Shown one piece after another: positions 32,991 to 41,539 of a DNA stretch of 64,000 nt. Under the pieces are notes generated by a model. It was not told the origin of the DNA. It saw only the letters and a list, made by a program, of their open reading frames with translations, and made no database searches. Position numbers and translations under genes: made by a program. Each line of letters starts with the position of its first letter. Positions within the stretch are counted from its first letter, which is position 1. Source of the DNA: CAWCAW01 sp963714125 (GTDB lineage Bacteria; Actinomycetota; Acidimicrobiia; Acidimicrobiales; UBA8190); contig OY970234.1 of assembly GCA_963714125.1 (NCBI GenBank), forward strand, positions 2,480,001-2,544,000. The letters run 5' to 3'.

Positions 32991-33067
32991 TGGTGGGCCG
33001 TACAGGACTTGAACCTGTGACCCCTTGCGTGTCATGCAAGTGCGCTACCAGACTGCGCTAACGGCCC
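32991..33067 (-). tRNA. tRNA-Val (anticodon GAC)
   Basis: The reverse strand folds into a full cloverleaf: 7-bp acceptor GGGCCGT/ACGGCCC, D arm GCGC-AGTCTGGTA-GCGC, anticodon stem CTTGC/GCAAG with loop ATGACAC (anticodon GAC), and T arm ACAGG-TTCAAGT-CCTGT. Discriminator A and an encoded CCA follow. Without CCA it is 74 bases (32994-33067). Its 3' half is the right copy of the 43-bp repeat. Confidence 0.95.
32993..33035 (+). repeat. Right copy of 43-bp direct repeat, inside tRNA-Val
   Basis: Identical to 31146-31188 over 43 bases. It covers the tRNA from the CCA/discriminator end to the anticodon loop. The intact tRNA is regenerated on this side. Confidence 0.92.
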
Positions 33068-33193
33068 CGTGGCAGCCAGGTTACTCGCACGGGCCGAAGG
33101 CTGGTGAATGGAAGCGGACCACTCCGCTCGAACTCGTCGAGAAGCGTCGCCCTTACCGGCGCACCCCGGCGATGGCCATGGCACCATTGAGCC

Positions 33194-34051
33194 GTGGACC
33201 TCCCTGGCGATGAGAGGACGATCAACGAACCGGCCATCAGCGCCTACGCCCAAGCCATCGGCAACGACGGCTGGACGGTGATCGAAGAGGCCTTCTCCCT
33301 CGATCTCGCCGATGCGATCCACGATGACCTCCTTCGTCTCGAGCACGACCTCGGTGCCGTGCCCGCCCGCAACCTCTTCGAGGGGCTTCGCACCACCCGT
33401 ATCTACAACCTCCTGGCGCACGGCTCCCTCTACGAGCGCATCCCCGTGCATCCCAACGTCTTGCCTGTCGTCGAGGAGGTGCTCGACCCCGGCCTGCTCA
33501 TCTCCTCTCTCTCTTCGATCGCCATCGGCCCCGACGAGGCGGCCCAACCGATCCACGCTGATGATCAACTGATCCCGATCCCGAAACCCCACCCTCCCCT
33601 CATTTGCAACACCATGTGGGCGATCACCGATTTCACGGAGGAAAACGGGGCGACACGGTTGTGTCCTGGGACGCATCTCGGCGATCACTCCCCCGACTTC
33701 GGCGGAACCTATGACTCAACCCCCGCCGTCATGTCCAAGGGCAGCGTCCTTGTATGGGTGGGAAGCCTGTGGCATGGCGGTGGTGCCAACTCCACCACCA
33801 CGCCACGCGTCGGCATCGCCATGAACTACTGCGCCGGCTATATCCGCCAACAGGAGAACCAACAGCTCGGGATTCCCCTCAAGACCCTCCGGGGCTTCTC
33901 GCCCCGACTACAGGAGCTGTGCGGGTTCTCCATCTACCGCGGGCTCATGGGCCACATCGACAAACAAGACCCCCGGCGAGCTGTCCTCGGATCCCACGCC
34001 GATGCCTCTTTGGTGTGGGACTACGCCAGGCCCGATCACCGAACCCCCTGA
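33194..34051 (+). CDS. Phytanoyl-CoA dioxygenase (PhyH) family protein
   Basis: 285 residues of an Fe(II)/2-oxoglutarate-dependent double-stranded beta-helix. The metal triad is visible as QPIHADDQLIP (His and Asp) and SLWHGGGANSTTTPRVGIAMNY (second His, then Arg for 2-oxoglutarate). LICNTMWAITDFTEENGATRLCPGTH is the characteristic strand-loop-strand between them. It probably hydroxylates an aliphatic or small-molecule substrate. The start is GTG 33194; its stop abuts the stop of the convergent PrsW gene with no gap. Confidence 0.92.
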   Translation: MDLPGDERTINEPAISAYAQAIGNDGWTVIEEAFSLDLADAIHDDLLRLEHDLGAVPARNLFEGLRTTRIYNLLAHGSLYERIPVHPNVLPVVEEVLDPGLLISSLSSIAIGPDEAAQPIHADDQLIPIPKPHPPLICNTMWAITDFTEENGATRLCPGTHLGDHSPDFGGTYDSTPAVMSKGSVLVWVGSLWHGGGANSTTTPRVGIAMNYCAGYIRQQENQQLGIPLKTLRGFSPRLQELCGFSIYRGLMGHIDKQDPRRAVLGSHADASLVWDYARPDHRTP

Positions 34052-35035
34052 TTACGGTGACGGCGCAGACGCCTGGTTGATGGGAACAAGAAGCCGTCCG
34101 TCGATCCAGCCCGACCACCCTGAAGCCACGAGAACCAAGGACCAGTCCCCCAGTCGCCGCAACGTCTGCACGGCGGTGCCGGCCGCCAAGGTGGCCACCA
34201 TGTGGCTGGACCCGTTGGGCACCGCCCACACCGGTATTCGATCGTGGACGACGACATCGGTGGGGGCGAAGGGATGGGCCGGCAACGGCAAACCCACCGG
34301 TGGAGGAGGCGCCGGCCTCAGCTGGTGATAACGAAACGGCGACGCGGCCAGGGCGCGGTGAAAGAGCAGCACATACACACCGATGCTGCCCACCAATACG
34401 CAATACGCCAGCACGGGTGCATTCAGAGCCAAAAAGGCGTCATAGGCGCCATGGAGGGCAGCAGCGGCGAGATAAGCGCCGAAGACCTCCAGGCGCGACC
34501 CGACCCCGAGTCGGTGGCGGGCATAGGCGTAGCCGATAATGCCGGCAAAGGCCATGTGACCCAGGTTCCCGGTGATGGCGCGCGCCGGAGCCACCACCAC
34601 AATGGCGAGGTGGGCGGCTTGGCTAGGCGTGACATCTCCGCCCAGGGCTTGGTCATACGCCCGCACGATGTAGGTGAGAGTTTCGATGGCGGCAAAGCCG
34701 AGGGCGACCGCCGAGGCGTAGATCATGCCGTCGACGGGCTCGTTGAGATGTGTTGTACGCCGCGTGCCGAGCACCATGACGGCGAACTTGGAACCCTCCT
34801 CTATGAGTCCCACAGCCGCCGCGCTGGCCACGATGACACCGACGGCACCTTTGAGCGTGACTCCCGTGGCGGATTCCAAGGCGGCGGCCACGGCCACCGC
34901 CACCACGGACATGACGTAGAGCTTGGCGATGAGGAGCTTGGGCTCACGCTCGAAACGGTCGCGCCGATAGACGAGGACCAAGAACCCCAAGGAAGGCAGA
35001 AACGCGGCAATAAGGGCTTCGACGCGGATGTCCAC
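34052..35035 (-). CDS. PrsW-family intramembrane metalloprotease with C-terminal SH3-like domain
   Basis: 327 residues. About eight membrane helices carry the PrsW metal motifs: LIEEGSKFAVM (Glu79, Glu80, Lys83), GFAAIETLTYI (Glu118), NLGHMAFAG (His160) and LHGAYDAFL (His195). B. subtilis PrsW makes the first cut in an anti-sigma factor. Residues ~255-325 lie outside the protease core and look like a bacterial SH3 domain (IPVWAVPNGSSHMVATLAAGT, then WSLVLVASGWSGWIDGRLL), which could bind cell wall. The stop abuts the PhyH stop. Peroxiredoxin lies 17 bp upstream, so they may be co-transcribed. Confidence 0.9.
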   Translation of the reverse strand: MDIRVEALIAAFLPSLGFLVLVYRRDRFEREPKLLIAKLYVMSVVAVAVAAALESATGVTLKGAVGVIVASAAAVGLIEEGSKFAVMVLGTRRTTHLNEPVDGMIYASAVALGFAAIETLTYIVRAYDQALGGDVTPSQAAHLAIVVVAPARAITGNLGHMAFAGIIGYAYARHRLGVGSRLEVFGAYLAAAALHGAYDAFLALNAPVLAYCVLVGSIGVYVLLFHRALAASPFRYHQLRPAPPPPVGLPLPAHPFAPTDVVVHDRIPVWAVPNGSSHMVATLAAGTAVQTLRRLGDWSLVLVASGWSGWIDGRLLVPINQASAPSP

Positions 35036-35052
35036 GACAACGCCCGCCGGAG

Positions 35053-35538
35053 CTACAACGACGCGAGAACTGACTCCGCCGAGCTCACATCGAGGCCTTT
35101 GCCAGGCTCTTCGACGAACAACGAGGTGATGACCCCGTCGTCGATCACCGCCGCATACCGCTGGGAACGCTCGCCAAGGCCAACCACGCTGACATCCATC
35201 TCGAGGCCCATCGCTCGGGTGAACTCACCGTTCCCATCCCCCACCATGACCACGGTGTCCCCGACCTTCTGCGCCTTTCCCCAGGCGTCCATGACAAAGG
35301 CGTCGTTGACGGCAATGCACACCACTTTGTCGACACCCTTGGCCCGCAGCTCGTTGGCTCGGATGACGAATCCCGGGAGGTGGTAGTCCGAACACGTGGG
35401 CGTGAACGCGCCCGGTACCGCGAACAGGACGACTTTTCCTTGGCCCAGAAGCTCACCGCTACGGACGGACTCCGGGCCCTTGGCCCCCATCACTCGCACT
35501 TCGACATCCGGAACACGGTCACCTTTGGCGACGGTCAT
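35053..35538 (-). CDS. Peroxiredoxin (Prx5/redoxin type)
   Basis: 161 residues from ATG 35538, with GAGGAGG four bases upstream; TTG 35541 is adjacent. The peroxidatic-Cys motif is VPGAFTPTCSDYHLPGF (Cys49), the hallmark of the Prx5 group, and the supporting Arg is in LGERSQRYAAVIDDG. It reduces hydroperoxides with thiol or thioredoxin electrons. Family length is normal. It sits upstream of the PrsW gene on the same strand. Confidence 0.93.
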   Translation of the reverse strand: MTVAKGDRVPDVEVRVMGAKGPESVRSGELLGQGKVVLFAVPGAFTPTCSDYHLPGFVIRANELRAKGVDKVVCIAVNDAFVMDAWGKAQKVGDTVVMVGDGNGEFTRAMGLEMDVSVVGLGERSQRYAAVIDDGVITSLFVEEPGKGLDVSSAESVLASL

Positions 35539-35680
35539 CAATCCTCCTCGACGAGAGCCTCTGACCCCACGTTACGGGACCTGCGCCATGGCGTGCACCA
35601 CGGGCACCAGACGGCCCTCGGAGCACTTGTTCACGGTCGGTCCCCAGTGACCCTTGAGTGGGATCCGGAGGGGTTTGTGG

Positions 35681-37417
35681 TCAGCTCGCGCAGGAACCGC
35701 TACGAACACTGACCACCACCGTGCGGGCGTCGTGATGATTCACCACGTCGAGGTACGACGCGTTCGGAAGCGACGCGATGCTGGCTCCCGTGGCCTGGGC
35801 GCAGTACCCGTGGGGGTAGTGCAGCTGGACAGGGACGAAGATCACTGTCGGTGCGGTGATGTCGTCTTCGGCCTGGTAGGTGAGGTTGAAAGATCCATCG
35901 GCGTCGTCGGTCACCGACTCCGGGGTACCGGCCACCGCTTGGGGATAGGTGATCGACAGCGCGTCAGCGGTGGGCTCGAGTTGCCCGGTGGCGCTCATCA
36001 ACCCTTCGTGCGAGCTCCCCGTCGGGTCGTCGTAGTCCTTCCACGCCCAGTACGTCCATCCGATCATGTCCTGGTTGGCATCAGAGACGATCTGGCTGAC
36101 GAGACTTGCGTCGTAGGTCGCACCGAACTCGCTCATGAAGAGCCCGGGACCGCCCGGCTGGGGCGCCGAACCCAAATCGGCCCGCTCATTGGAGCGATGG
36201 GTCATGGTGCCCAGGACGAGGGGATCACAGAGCGTTTCACTGGTGGGATCACCGGTGGACGGATTGCGATACGGGCAGTAGTCGTGGAAGTTGAATACCA
36301 AGTTGGGGTAGTCCATCGCCCCCACGTAGTTGGGCACGCCCGCACCGCCGGAGAAGATGTCGGACTCGTAGAACACGAGGTGCCGGGAATCGGCGGCCAG
36401 GATGGTGGGAATGAGCCCCACCGCGGGGTCCTGCGCCGGACACGACAACGGAGCCCCCGTCGAGGTCAGCCCGGGGTGGGCGGCGCCGGTGTAAAGGCAC
36501 TCGATCTGGGTGTCGAGGTTGTGGGTTCCATCGAGGGTCAGGTCCTGTGAGAACGGCTCATTGATGGGGTCATAGCCAACCACCCACGCATTGGAGCGGA
36601 AATACGACGCCGCCGTTGCCCAAGCTTTGTCGTACTGTCCTTGGAGATCGCCGACGACGTCATTGCGCCAAAAGTGTGCGAAGGCAGCGTCCAGCGCCCC
36701 GGTGGAATACGTGTTCGACCACCGGCCCGGGGCTCGCACGATGGGAAAACCATCCGTGCACACGGCCCACGCCGGTGCACCCTCACCCCCAAAGACATCG
36801 CTGTAGAGGTCTTGGTGCATGTCGAGCAATGTGTAGATGTGGTACTCGCCGAGCAGATCCACGGTCTGTTCGACGTGAGCAAGGTAGGCGTCGGCCACAC
36901 TTGAGCTGAACTGACCAGGATCACCGGCCGCTCCCGGCGTGCAGATGGCGGGATCATTGGGCCCTGCTGTTCCTGGTTCCAGTCCGGCCCAGGTGATGCC
37001 GAGGCGCACAACGTTGAAACCCAGCCGGGCGATGTCCGAGGCATCGGTGGCGGAGAAGTCCCAGGGCTTGCCGGCATCGGGGTAGAGCTCGAAAGGTGCG
37101 TACTTATAGACGGCGTTGACACCGTGCAAGAAGACGGCCCGACCCGACGCGTCGCGCAAGAAAGGACCGCCAGGATCAGAAAGCGGGCCCTGCGGGTACG
37201 TGGCAGGACGGGTACTGCTGGCCAGATGCACGGGTGAGGATCCGGTTGCCGACTCCGACAAGGCCTGCGCGGCTCGGCCCGGGAGCACGAACGCCACCAG
37301 AGCGAGCGCGACCACGGCCACCATGAGCCGGGCTCCTCGCCGACCGCGGCGGGCCGGACGAACAGCCACGGCAGCACGCGTCCACCGCGGTCGTATACCG
37401 CCTCGCACTGTGCCCAT
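35681..37417 (-). CDS. Secreted GH5 glycoside hydrolase, endoglycoceramidase-like
   Basis: 578 residues. An Arg-rich N-terminus followed by LMVAVVALALVAFVLPGRAAQA is an export signal. The catalytic domain begins GPFLRDASGRAVFLHGVNAVYK and has the GH5 features GFNVVRLGITWAGLEP, LLDMHQDLYSDVFGG, the acid/base Glu287 in YDPINEPFS and the nucleophile Glu430 in LFMSEFGATYD. The HQDLYS and GEGAPAW segments are typical of endoglycoceramidase/related enzymes that cleave glycolipids (established for Rhodococcus EGCase). A C-terminal beta domain (from ALSITYPQAVAG) follows. Actual substrate could also be a steryl or other glycoside. Confidence 0.9.
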   Translation of the reverse strand: MGTVRGGIRPRWTRAAVAVRPARRGRRGARLMVAVVALALVAFVLPGRAAQALSESATGSSPVHLASSTRPATYPQGPLSDPGGPFLRDASGRAVFLHGVNAVYKYAPFELYPDAGKPWDFSATDASDIARLGFNVVRLGITWAGLEPGTAGPNDPAICTPGAAGDPGQFSSSVADAYLAHVEQTVDLLGEYHIYTLLDMHQDLYSDVFGGEGAPAWAVCTDGFPIVRAPGRWSNTYSTGALDAAFAHFWRNDVVGDLQGQYDKAWATAASYFRSNAWVVGYDPINEPFSQDLTLDGTHNLDTQIECLYTGAAHPGLTSTGAPLSCPAQDPAVGLIPTILAADSRHLVFYESDIFSGGAGVPNYVGAMDYPNLVFNFHDYCPYRNPSTGDPTSETLCDPLVLGTMTHRSNERADLGSAPQPGGPGLFMSEFGATYDASLVSQIVSDANQDMIGWTYWAWKDYDDPTGSSHEGLMSATGQLEPTADALSITYPQAVAGTPESVTDDADGSFNLTYQAEDDITAPTVIFVPVQLHYPHGYCAQATGASIASLPNASYLDVVNHHDARTVVVSVRSGSCAS

Positions 37418-37539
37418 CTCCCCTTCTAAACCAACCCAATTCTACCGAGCTTGGGTCCTGTGCGGTCATCGGCACCTGGGTTGCGATTTACAAGCGTTTT
37501 CACCCCACAACTCGGCCAAGGCGGGCCGGGGTCCATTGC

Positions 37540-38916
37540 CTAGCGCCGGGTCAGTCTCCACCACAGCGACGGCCCCGGGAGGCGCCGAGCGGAGCGCGCC
37601 ACGACATCGATGGTCATCCCCGGGGAGCCCACGTAGAAGAGGCCGACATGGGTACCCGCCGACACCGGAATCGTCAGCACCCTGGGCACGAGGTGAACGG
37701 GCAGAACAAGCCCAGGCCAGCCCACCACGGCCGGCGACGGCGCCGCGGTCACCGGTACCGAGACCCCCCACGGCGCCACCACGTGACCCACCACCACGCC
37801 AGGAGCGAGAGCGGGCTTCACGCGCAAAACCGCGAAGGCAGCCTTGGCCAGAGCACCCGCCGACTTCAGGGCGGCGGCCACAAGATCGGCTCCCCGTTGT
37901 CCCAGGACGACACCAATGAGGGTGACGTCTTTGGTGCCGACGCGTTGTTGAGCGTCGAACAACAGACAGCCGCCCGCGGCGGTGTCTGATCCTGTCTTGA
38001 TGCCCACGATGCCGTCTTGGCCAAGGTCGCCGTTGAAATTCTGCACGACGCCGGCCACAGGAAGATCGGCATCCACCATGGCCACGATTTGGCGAAACAC
38101 CGCATTGTCCATGGCCGCCTGACCGAGGGTGATCAAGTCAGCCGCCGTGCTCACCGAACCGGGGTCCAATCCACTGACGTCGTCGAAATGCGTGGACCGC
38201 AAGCCGAGGCTGGCGGCATCGGCATTCATCTTGGCCACGAACGCCGTCTCGGATCCGGCGTCCCAATCGGCGAGCATCGAAGCCATGTCGTTCCCCGACG
38301 CGATGAGCATTCCCTCGAGACACTGAAGTTCGGTCAGCGACTCCCCCGCGGTGACTTTGACCACCGACTGATCGGTGGCCAAACCGGTCTGGTAGGCCGC
38401 CAGTGTCGGCGCGGTGACGGCGATGGCGGGCCCCGCAGCACCGATGCTCAGGGGATGATCATGCAGCACCACGTAGGCAGTCATGACCTTGGTGATGCTG
38501 GCGATGGGTACCGGGGTGGTGTTTCCGGCCTGGCCCAAGATGCCCGCGCCAGGGACCGTGAGCTCAGCCGAACCAACCGCAGGCCACGGCAATGCGGGAG
38601 CAGATCCCGCCCAGCGGATCGACGTCACCACCGTGGAATGAAATACCGGCACGGGAACCCTCCGGCTCAGCTGCACACCAGCCGAGGCACCGACGAGGAC
38701 GATGACGACAGCCAAGATGACCCACCGCAGCACATGCGTCGTCGACCGACCCCCGGCCACGGGCTCAGCGGCTTCGGGCGCCGCCGGCACGTCGGAGGTG
38801 ACCAGGGCTCCAGACGCGGCAGGCGCGGCCACACTGACGTCCTCGTTCCGCCTTGTTCCCCGGCGTCGCCCATGGGCAGGGCGGCCGCCGTTTTTCACAC
38901 GATGTTTCCGGGTCAC
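37540..38916 (-). CDS. D-alanyl-D-alanine carboxypeptidase (S11 family)
   Basis: 458 residues. A ~60-residue basic/Ala-rich cytoplasmic N-terminus precedes one membrane helix (VLRWVILAVVIVLVGASAGV). The penicillin-binding fold has all three motifs: Ser140-x-x-Lys143 in PIASITKVMTAYVV, Ser207-Gly-Asn209 in LIASGNDMASML and Lys307-Thr-Gly309 in VGIKTGSDTA. It trims the terminal D-Ala of peptidoglycan stem peptides. The C-terminal domain is beta-rich, ending in a basic stretch. It lies downstream of the duplicated-domain lipoprotein and upstream of the GH5 gene on the same strand with ~120 bp gaps. Confidence 0.93.
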   Translation of the reverse strand: MTRKHRVKNGGRPAHGRRRGTRRNEDVSVAAPAASGALVTSDVPAAPEAAEPVAGGRSTTHVLRWVILAVVIVLVGASAGVQLSRRVPVPVFHSTVVTSIRWAGSAPALPWPAVGSAELTVPGAGILGQAGNTTPVPIASITKVMTAYVVLHDHPLSIGAAGPAIAVTAPTLAAYQTGLATDQSVVKVTAGESLTELQCLEGMLIASGNDMASMLADWDAGSETAFVAKMNADAASLGLRSTHFDDVSGLDPGSVSTAADLITLGQAAMDNAVFRQIVAMVDADLPVAGVVQNFNGDLGQDGIVGIKTGSDTAAGGCLLFDAQQRVGTKDVTLIGVVLGQRGADLVAAALKSAGALAKAAFAVLRVKPALAPGVVVGHVVAPWGVSVPVTAAPSPAVVGWPGLVLPVHLVPRVLTIPVSAGTHVGLFYVGSPGMTIDVVARSARRLPGPSLWWRLTRR

Positions 38917-39031
38917 GTTTCCTCGATCGACACCTGTCGGGTCTCGGGTCGTCCCACCTTCGTCATGACGGCCACGGCGCCGCCAAGCTTGTCGGCAGCG
39001 TTAGCGGGGCGATGCGCCTTCCGACCGACCT

Positions 39032-39835
39032 CTAGGAGTAGGTGTAATCAGTTCCCCAGTTGAAGGCGACCTGCGCGGCGCCGTTGTGGCAGGAGTAGGC
39101 GTAGTAGGTGCCCCCCCACGCCGATGCCCACGGCGAACCGTCTCCCTCGGAATTCGCCGTACAGGAGTAGCCGTCGGCGCTGTAGGCGCCCCCCCGGGCC
39201 GGACCAGCCGCGGCCGCCACGGTTCTCGCCAGCGGGCACGCGGTGCCGGCTACGGCCAGTTGGGCGTAGGTGCCCTCGTCGCTCGTGTCTCCGGCCGAAC
39301 ACTGTGCGTTGCCGACCGTGGCCGGTTGCAGCGTGCCCGCCACCTCCGGACTCGATGTGGCCGTCGGCGTCGACTCGCCGGATCCGTAGGCGTAGTTGGA
39401 TCCCCAGTTAAAGGCCACCTGTTCGTCGCCGTTCTTGCAGGAGTACGTGTAGTAGGTCCCGCTCCACGCCGAAGCCCACGGCGACGACGATCCCGCCACT
39501 ACGGCCGTGCAAGAGAAGCCGTCCAGACTGAAAGCGGTTCCCTTGGCGTTACCCGCGGTTGCCGCCACCGTCACCGCTACCTCACATGTGGTGTTGGTCT
39601 CGGCCACCTGCGCGTACACGCCACCTCCGGTACCGGCGCCCGCGTAGCACTGGCCGTCCCCTAAGGCCGAGGGCTGCAAATGGCCCGACCCACTCGAACT
39701 CGTGGTGGCGCTCGATGAACCTGGCGCCGTGGTGGCACTGGATGCACCCGAGCCTCCCCCGCACGCCGCCAGACTGCCCAGGGCCACAAGGACCAGGGCG
39801 GGCACAGCTTTGGAAGTGATGCGTCGCAAACTCAC
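39032..39835 (-). CDS. Lipoprotein with two tandem copies of a Cys-rich domain
   Basis: 267 residues from GTG 39835, preceded by GAGGGGGGAACG. A signal peptide ends in LGSLAACGGG (lipobox). A Ser/Thr linker leads to two ~95-residue copies of the same domain. Copy 1 runs from LQPSALGDGQCYAG to VAFNWGSNYAYG, copy 2 from LQPATVGNAQCSAG to VAFNWGTDYTYS. Each has four Cys at equal spacing and a shared SPWASAWxGTYYxYSCxNG core. The domain is not one I can name. It is anchored outside the membrane; role unknown. Confidence 0.8.
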   Translation of the reverse strand: MSLRRITSKAVPALVLVALGSLAACGGGSGASSATTAPGSSSATTSSSGSGHLQPSALGDGQCYAGAGTGGGVYAQVAETNTTCEVAVTVAATAGNAKGTAFSLDGFSCTAVVAGSSSPWASAWSGTYYTYSCKNGDEQVAFNWGSNYAYGSGESTPTATSSPEVAGTLQPATVGNAQCSAGDTSDEGTYAQLAVAGTACPLARTVAAAAGPARGGAYSADGYSCTANSEGDGSPWASAWGGTYYAYSCHNGAAQVAFNWGTDYTYS

Positions 39836-40029
39836 CGTTCCCCCCTCGGAGGCCGTCGTCACGCAAGCGTAACGTGGCCGCCAAAGCCCCCAAGGGATAG
39901 ATCGAGGGCGGGCCGGAGGCGGCACGACGCTTCAGGAGCAACCTCGCGCAGCCGATGAATTGCTGAAAACCGGCGGCGCTCAGCGAGCGTCAGGGCAGGT
40001 ACGGGCGGAGGCACCCGGAGGGACGACCC

Positions 40030-40353
40030 ATGAAGCCACGACGCCACAGTAATCGTGACGAACAGGGATTTTCGGCGGGCGCCGGCTTGGTGGCATCGGC
40101 GGTGGGATTGGCGCTCATGGCGGTCCTGCTGGTGGTCGGCCTGAACCAATTCGGCGGCGGCACCAGCGCGAAGCCGGGGGCCAACCCAACGATCCTCAGT
40201 CAGTCGAGCGCGCAAACACAGATCAAGTTGTGCGCTGAAGGTCGCGACTCGAGCTACGGGGATCCCCCGAGTCCTACCCAGCAAGCGACGTGCATACGGG
40301 ACCTCATCGGCGAGGTCGGCAACACGGGATCCTCGGGCCCCGGGAGCCCGTAA
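40030..40353 (+). CDS. Small pilin-like membrane protein
   Basis: 107 residues with GGAGGG eight bases before ATG 40030. The N-terminus MKPRRHSNRDEQGFSAGAGLVASAV has a basic leader, then Gly-Phe at the start of a hydrophobic helix (AVGLALMAVLLVVGLNQFGG), which resembles the cleavage site and first helix of type IV pilin-like proteins, although the usual Glu at +5 is not present. The soluble part is short, with two Cys (LCAEGRDSS, ATCIRDLI) that may form a disulphide. No pilus genes are nearby. Function unknown. Confidence 0.65.
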   Translation: MKPRRHSNRDEQGFSAGAGLVASAVGLALMAVLLVVGLNQFGGGTSAKPGANPTILSQSSAQTQIKLCAEGRDSSYGDPPSPTQQATCIRDLIGEVGNTGSSGPGSP

Positions 40354-40356
40354 CAG

Positions 40357-40428
40357 AGGCGGCGGGCGGAATCGAACCGCCGTACGGGGCTTTGCAGGCC
40401 CCTGCCTAAACCACTCGGCCACGCCGCC
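40357..40428 (-). tRNA. tRNA-Cys (anticodon GCA)
   Basis: The reverse strand folds as a cloverleaf: acceptor GGCGGCG/CGCCGCC, anticodon stem GGGGC/GCCCC with loop CTGCAAA (anticodon GCA) and T arm GGCGG-TTCGATT-CCGCC. Discriminator is T; CCA is not encoded. It is 72 bases long and lies 3 bp after the pilin-like gene on the other strand. Confidence 0.94.
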
Positions 40429-40495
40429 GGAGCGATAGAGCCTACCCGGCTGGTGACGGCGCGCCTGGTGCCGGGGGTCGTGGTTGAATCGCATG

Positions 40496-41524
40496 ATGCG
40501 GATCGCCCTCATCGCCCCACCGTGGACACCGATCCCACCGCCGCTTTATGGCGGCATCGAACTCGTCGTCGACCAGATGGCCCGGGGCCTGGCCGCCGCC
40601 GGCCACGACGTGACCCTGTTCGCCACGGGCGACTCGACGTGTCCGGTGCCGTTGAAGTGGGCCCTGCCCAAAGCCGAGGGAATGCGTATCGGCATGGCCG
40701 TGCCCGAAATGCGCCACGTCATCCACGCCTACGAGGCCGTGGCCGACAACGACATCGTCCATGACCACACCATCATGGGGCCTTTCTACGCGGCCCGCTA
40801 CCCAGGGCTTCCCGTGGTGACGACGATCCACGGCCCCTTTAACGACGAGCTGACCGACCTCTACGCCTCGCTGGCCCCGACCGTGCCCATCATCGCCATT
40901 TCCCATGCCCAGCGCGCCGCCGCTCCCGACATACCCATTGCCCGGGTCATTCACCACGGAGTCGATGCCAACGACTTTGTCGTGGGTGACGGCACCGGAG
41001 ATCGTGACGGCGAATACCTGCTGTTTCTGGGGCGGATGGCGCCCGACAAAGGCGCGCATCGCGCCATTGCCGTGGCCCGCATGGCCGGGTATCGATTGCT
41101 GCTGGCGGCCAAGATGCGCGAGACGTGGGAGCGCAATTACTTCGATGAACAGGTTGCTCCTCTTTTGGGAGACGACGCTGTTTATCTGGGCGAGGTACCG
41201 CACGAGCGCAAGCTCGAACTTCTCGCCAACGCCCGGGCGTTGCTGTTCCCGATCCGGTGGAACGAGCCCTTCGGCATGGTCATGCTGGAGGCCTTCGCCT
41301 GCGGCACCCCCGTGATCGCCTTTGCCGAAGGCGCCGCCCCCGAGGTCATTGAAGACGGCAAGACCGGGTTTATCTGCGAGGACGAAGAGGCCATGGTCGA
41401 AGCGATCGGGAAGGTCCACGAGCTTCGGCGCGCCGACTGCCGAGCGGCGGTCGAGGGCTACTTCTCGACCACGCGCATGGTGGCCGAGCACGTGGATCTC
41501 TACGAGGACCTCATCGGTCGTTGA
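40496..41524 (+). CDS. GT4-family glycosyltransferase
   Basis: 342 residues from ATG 40496 (ATG 40493 and TTG 40484 are alternatives). The N-terminal Rossmann domain begins MRIALIAPPWTPIPPPLYGGIE, the usual acceptor-side glycine loop. The C-terminal domain has LFLGRMAPDKGAHRAI and the donor-binding motif EPFGMVMLEAFACGTPVIAF with the E-x7-E pair, then GKTGFIC. It is a retaining GT-B enzyme using a nucleotide sugar; acceptor and linkage are not readable. No glycan cluster surrounds it. Confidence 0.93.
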   Translation: MRIALIAPPWTPIPPPLYGGIELVVDQMARGLAAAGHDVTLFATGDSTCPVPLKWALPKAEGMRIGMAVPEMRHVIHAYEAVADNDIVHDHTIMGPFYAARYPGLPVVTTIHGPFNDELTDLYASLAPTVPIIAISHAQRAAAPDIPIARVIHHGVDANDFVVGDGTGDRDGEYLLFLGRMAPDKGAHRAIAVARMAGYRLLLAAKMRETWERNYFDEQVAPLLGDDAVYLGEVPHERKLELLANARALLFPIRWNEPFGMVMLEAFACGTPVIAFAEGAAPEVIEDGKTGFICEDEEAMVEAIGKVHELRRADCRAAVEGYFSTTRMVAEHVDLYEDLIGR

Positions 41525-41539
41525 CCGACGGCGCCGGCC

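Larger units (their letters stand above)
31146..33035. mobile_element. Putative tRNA-Val-targeted insertion bounded by 43-bp repeats
   Basis: The segment between two perfect 43-bp direct repeats is about 1.85 kb and holds only one confident gene, the hydrolase-cyclase fusion. The right repeat belongs to an intact tRNA gene, the left repeat is a fragment; this is the attL/attR geometry of an integrated element. No integrase, excisionase or other mobility gene is present, so it would be a remnant, a non-autonomous cassette, or a simple duplication of the tRNA end. Confidence 0.4.
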
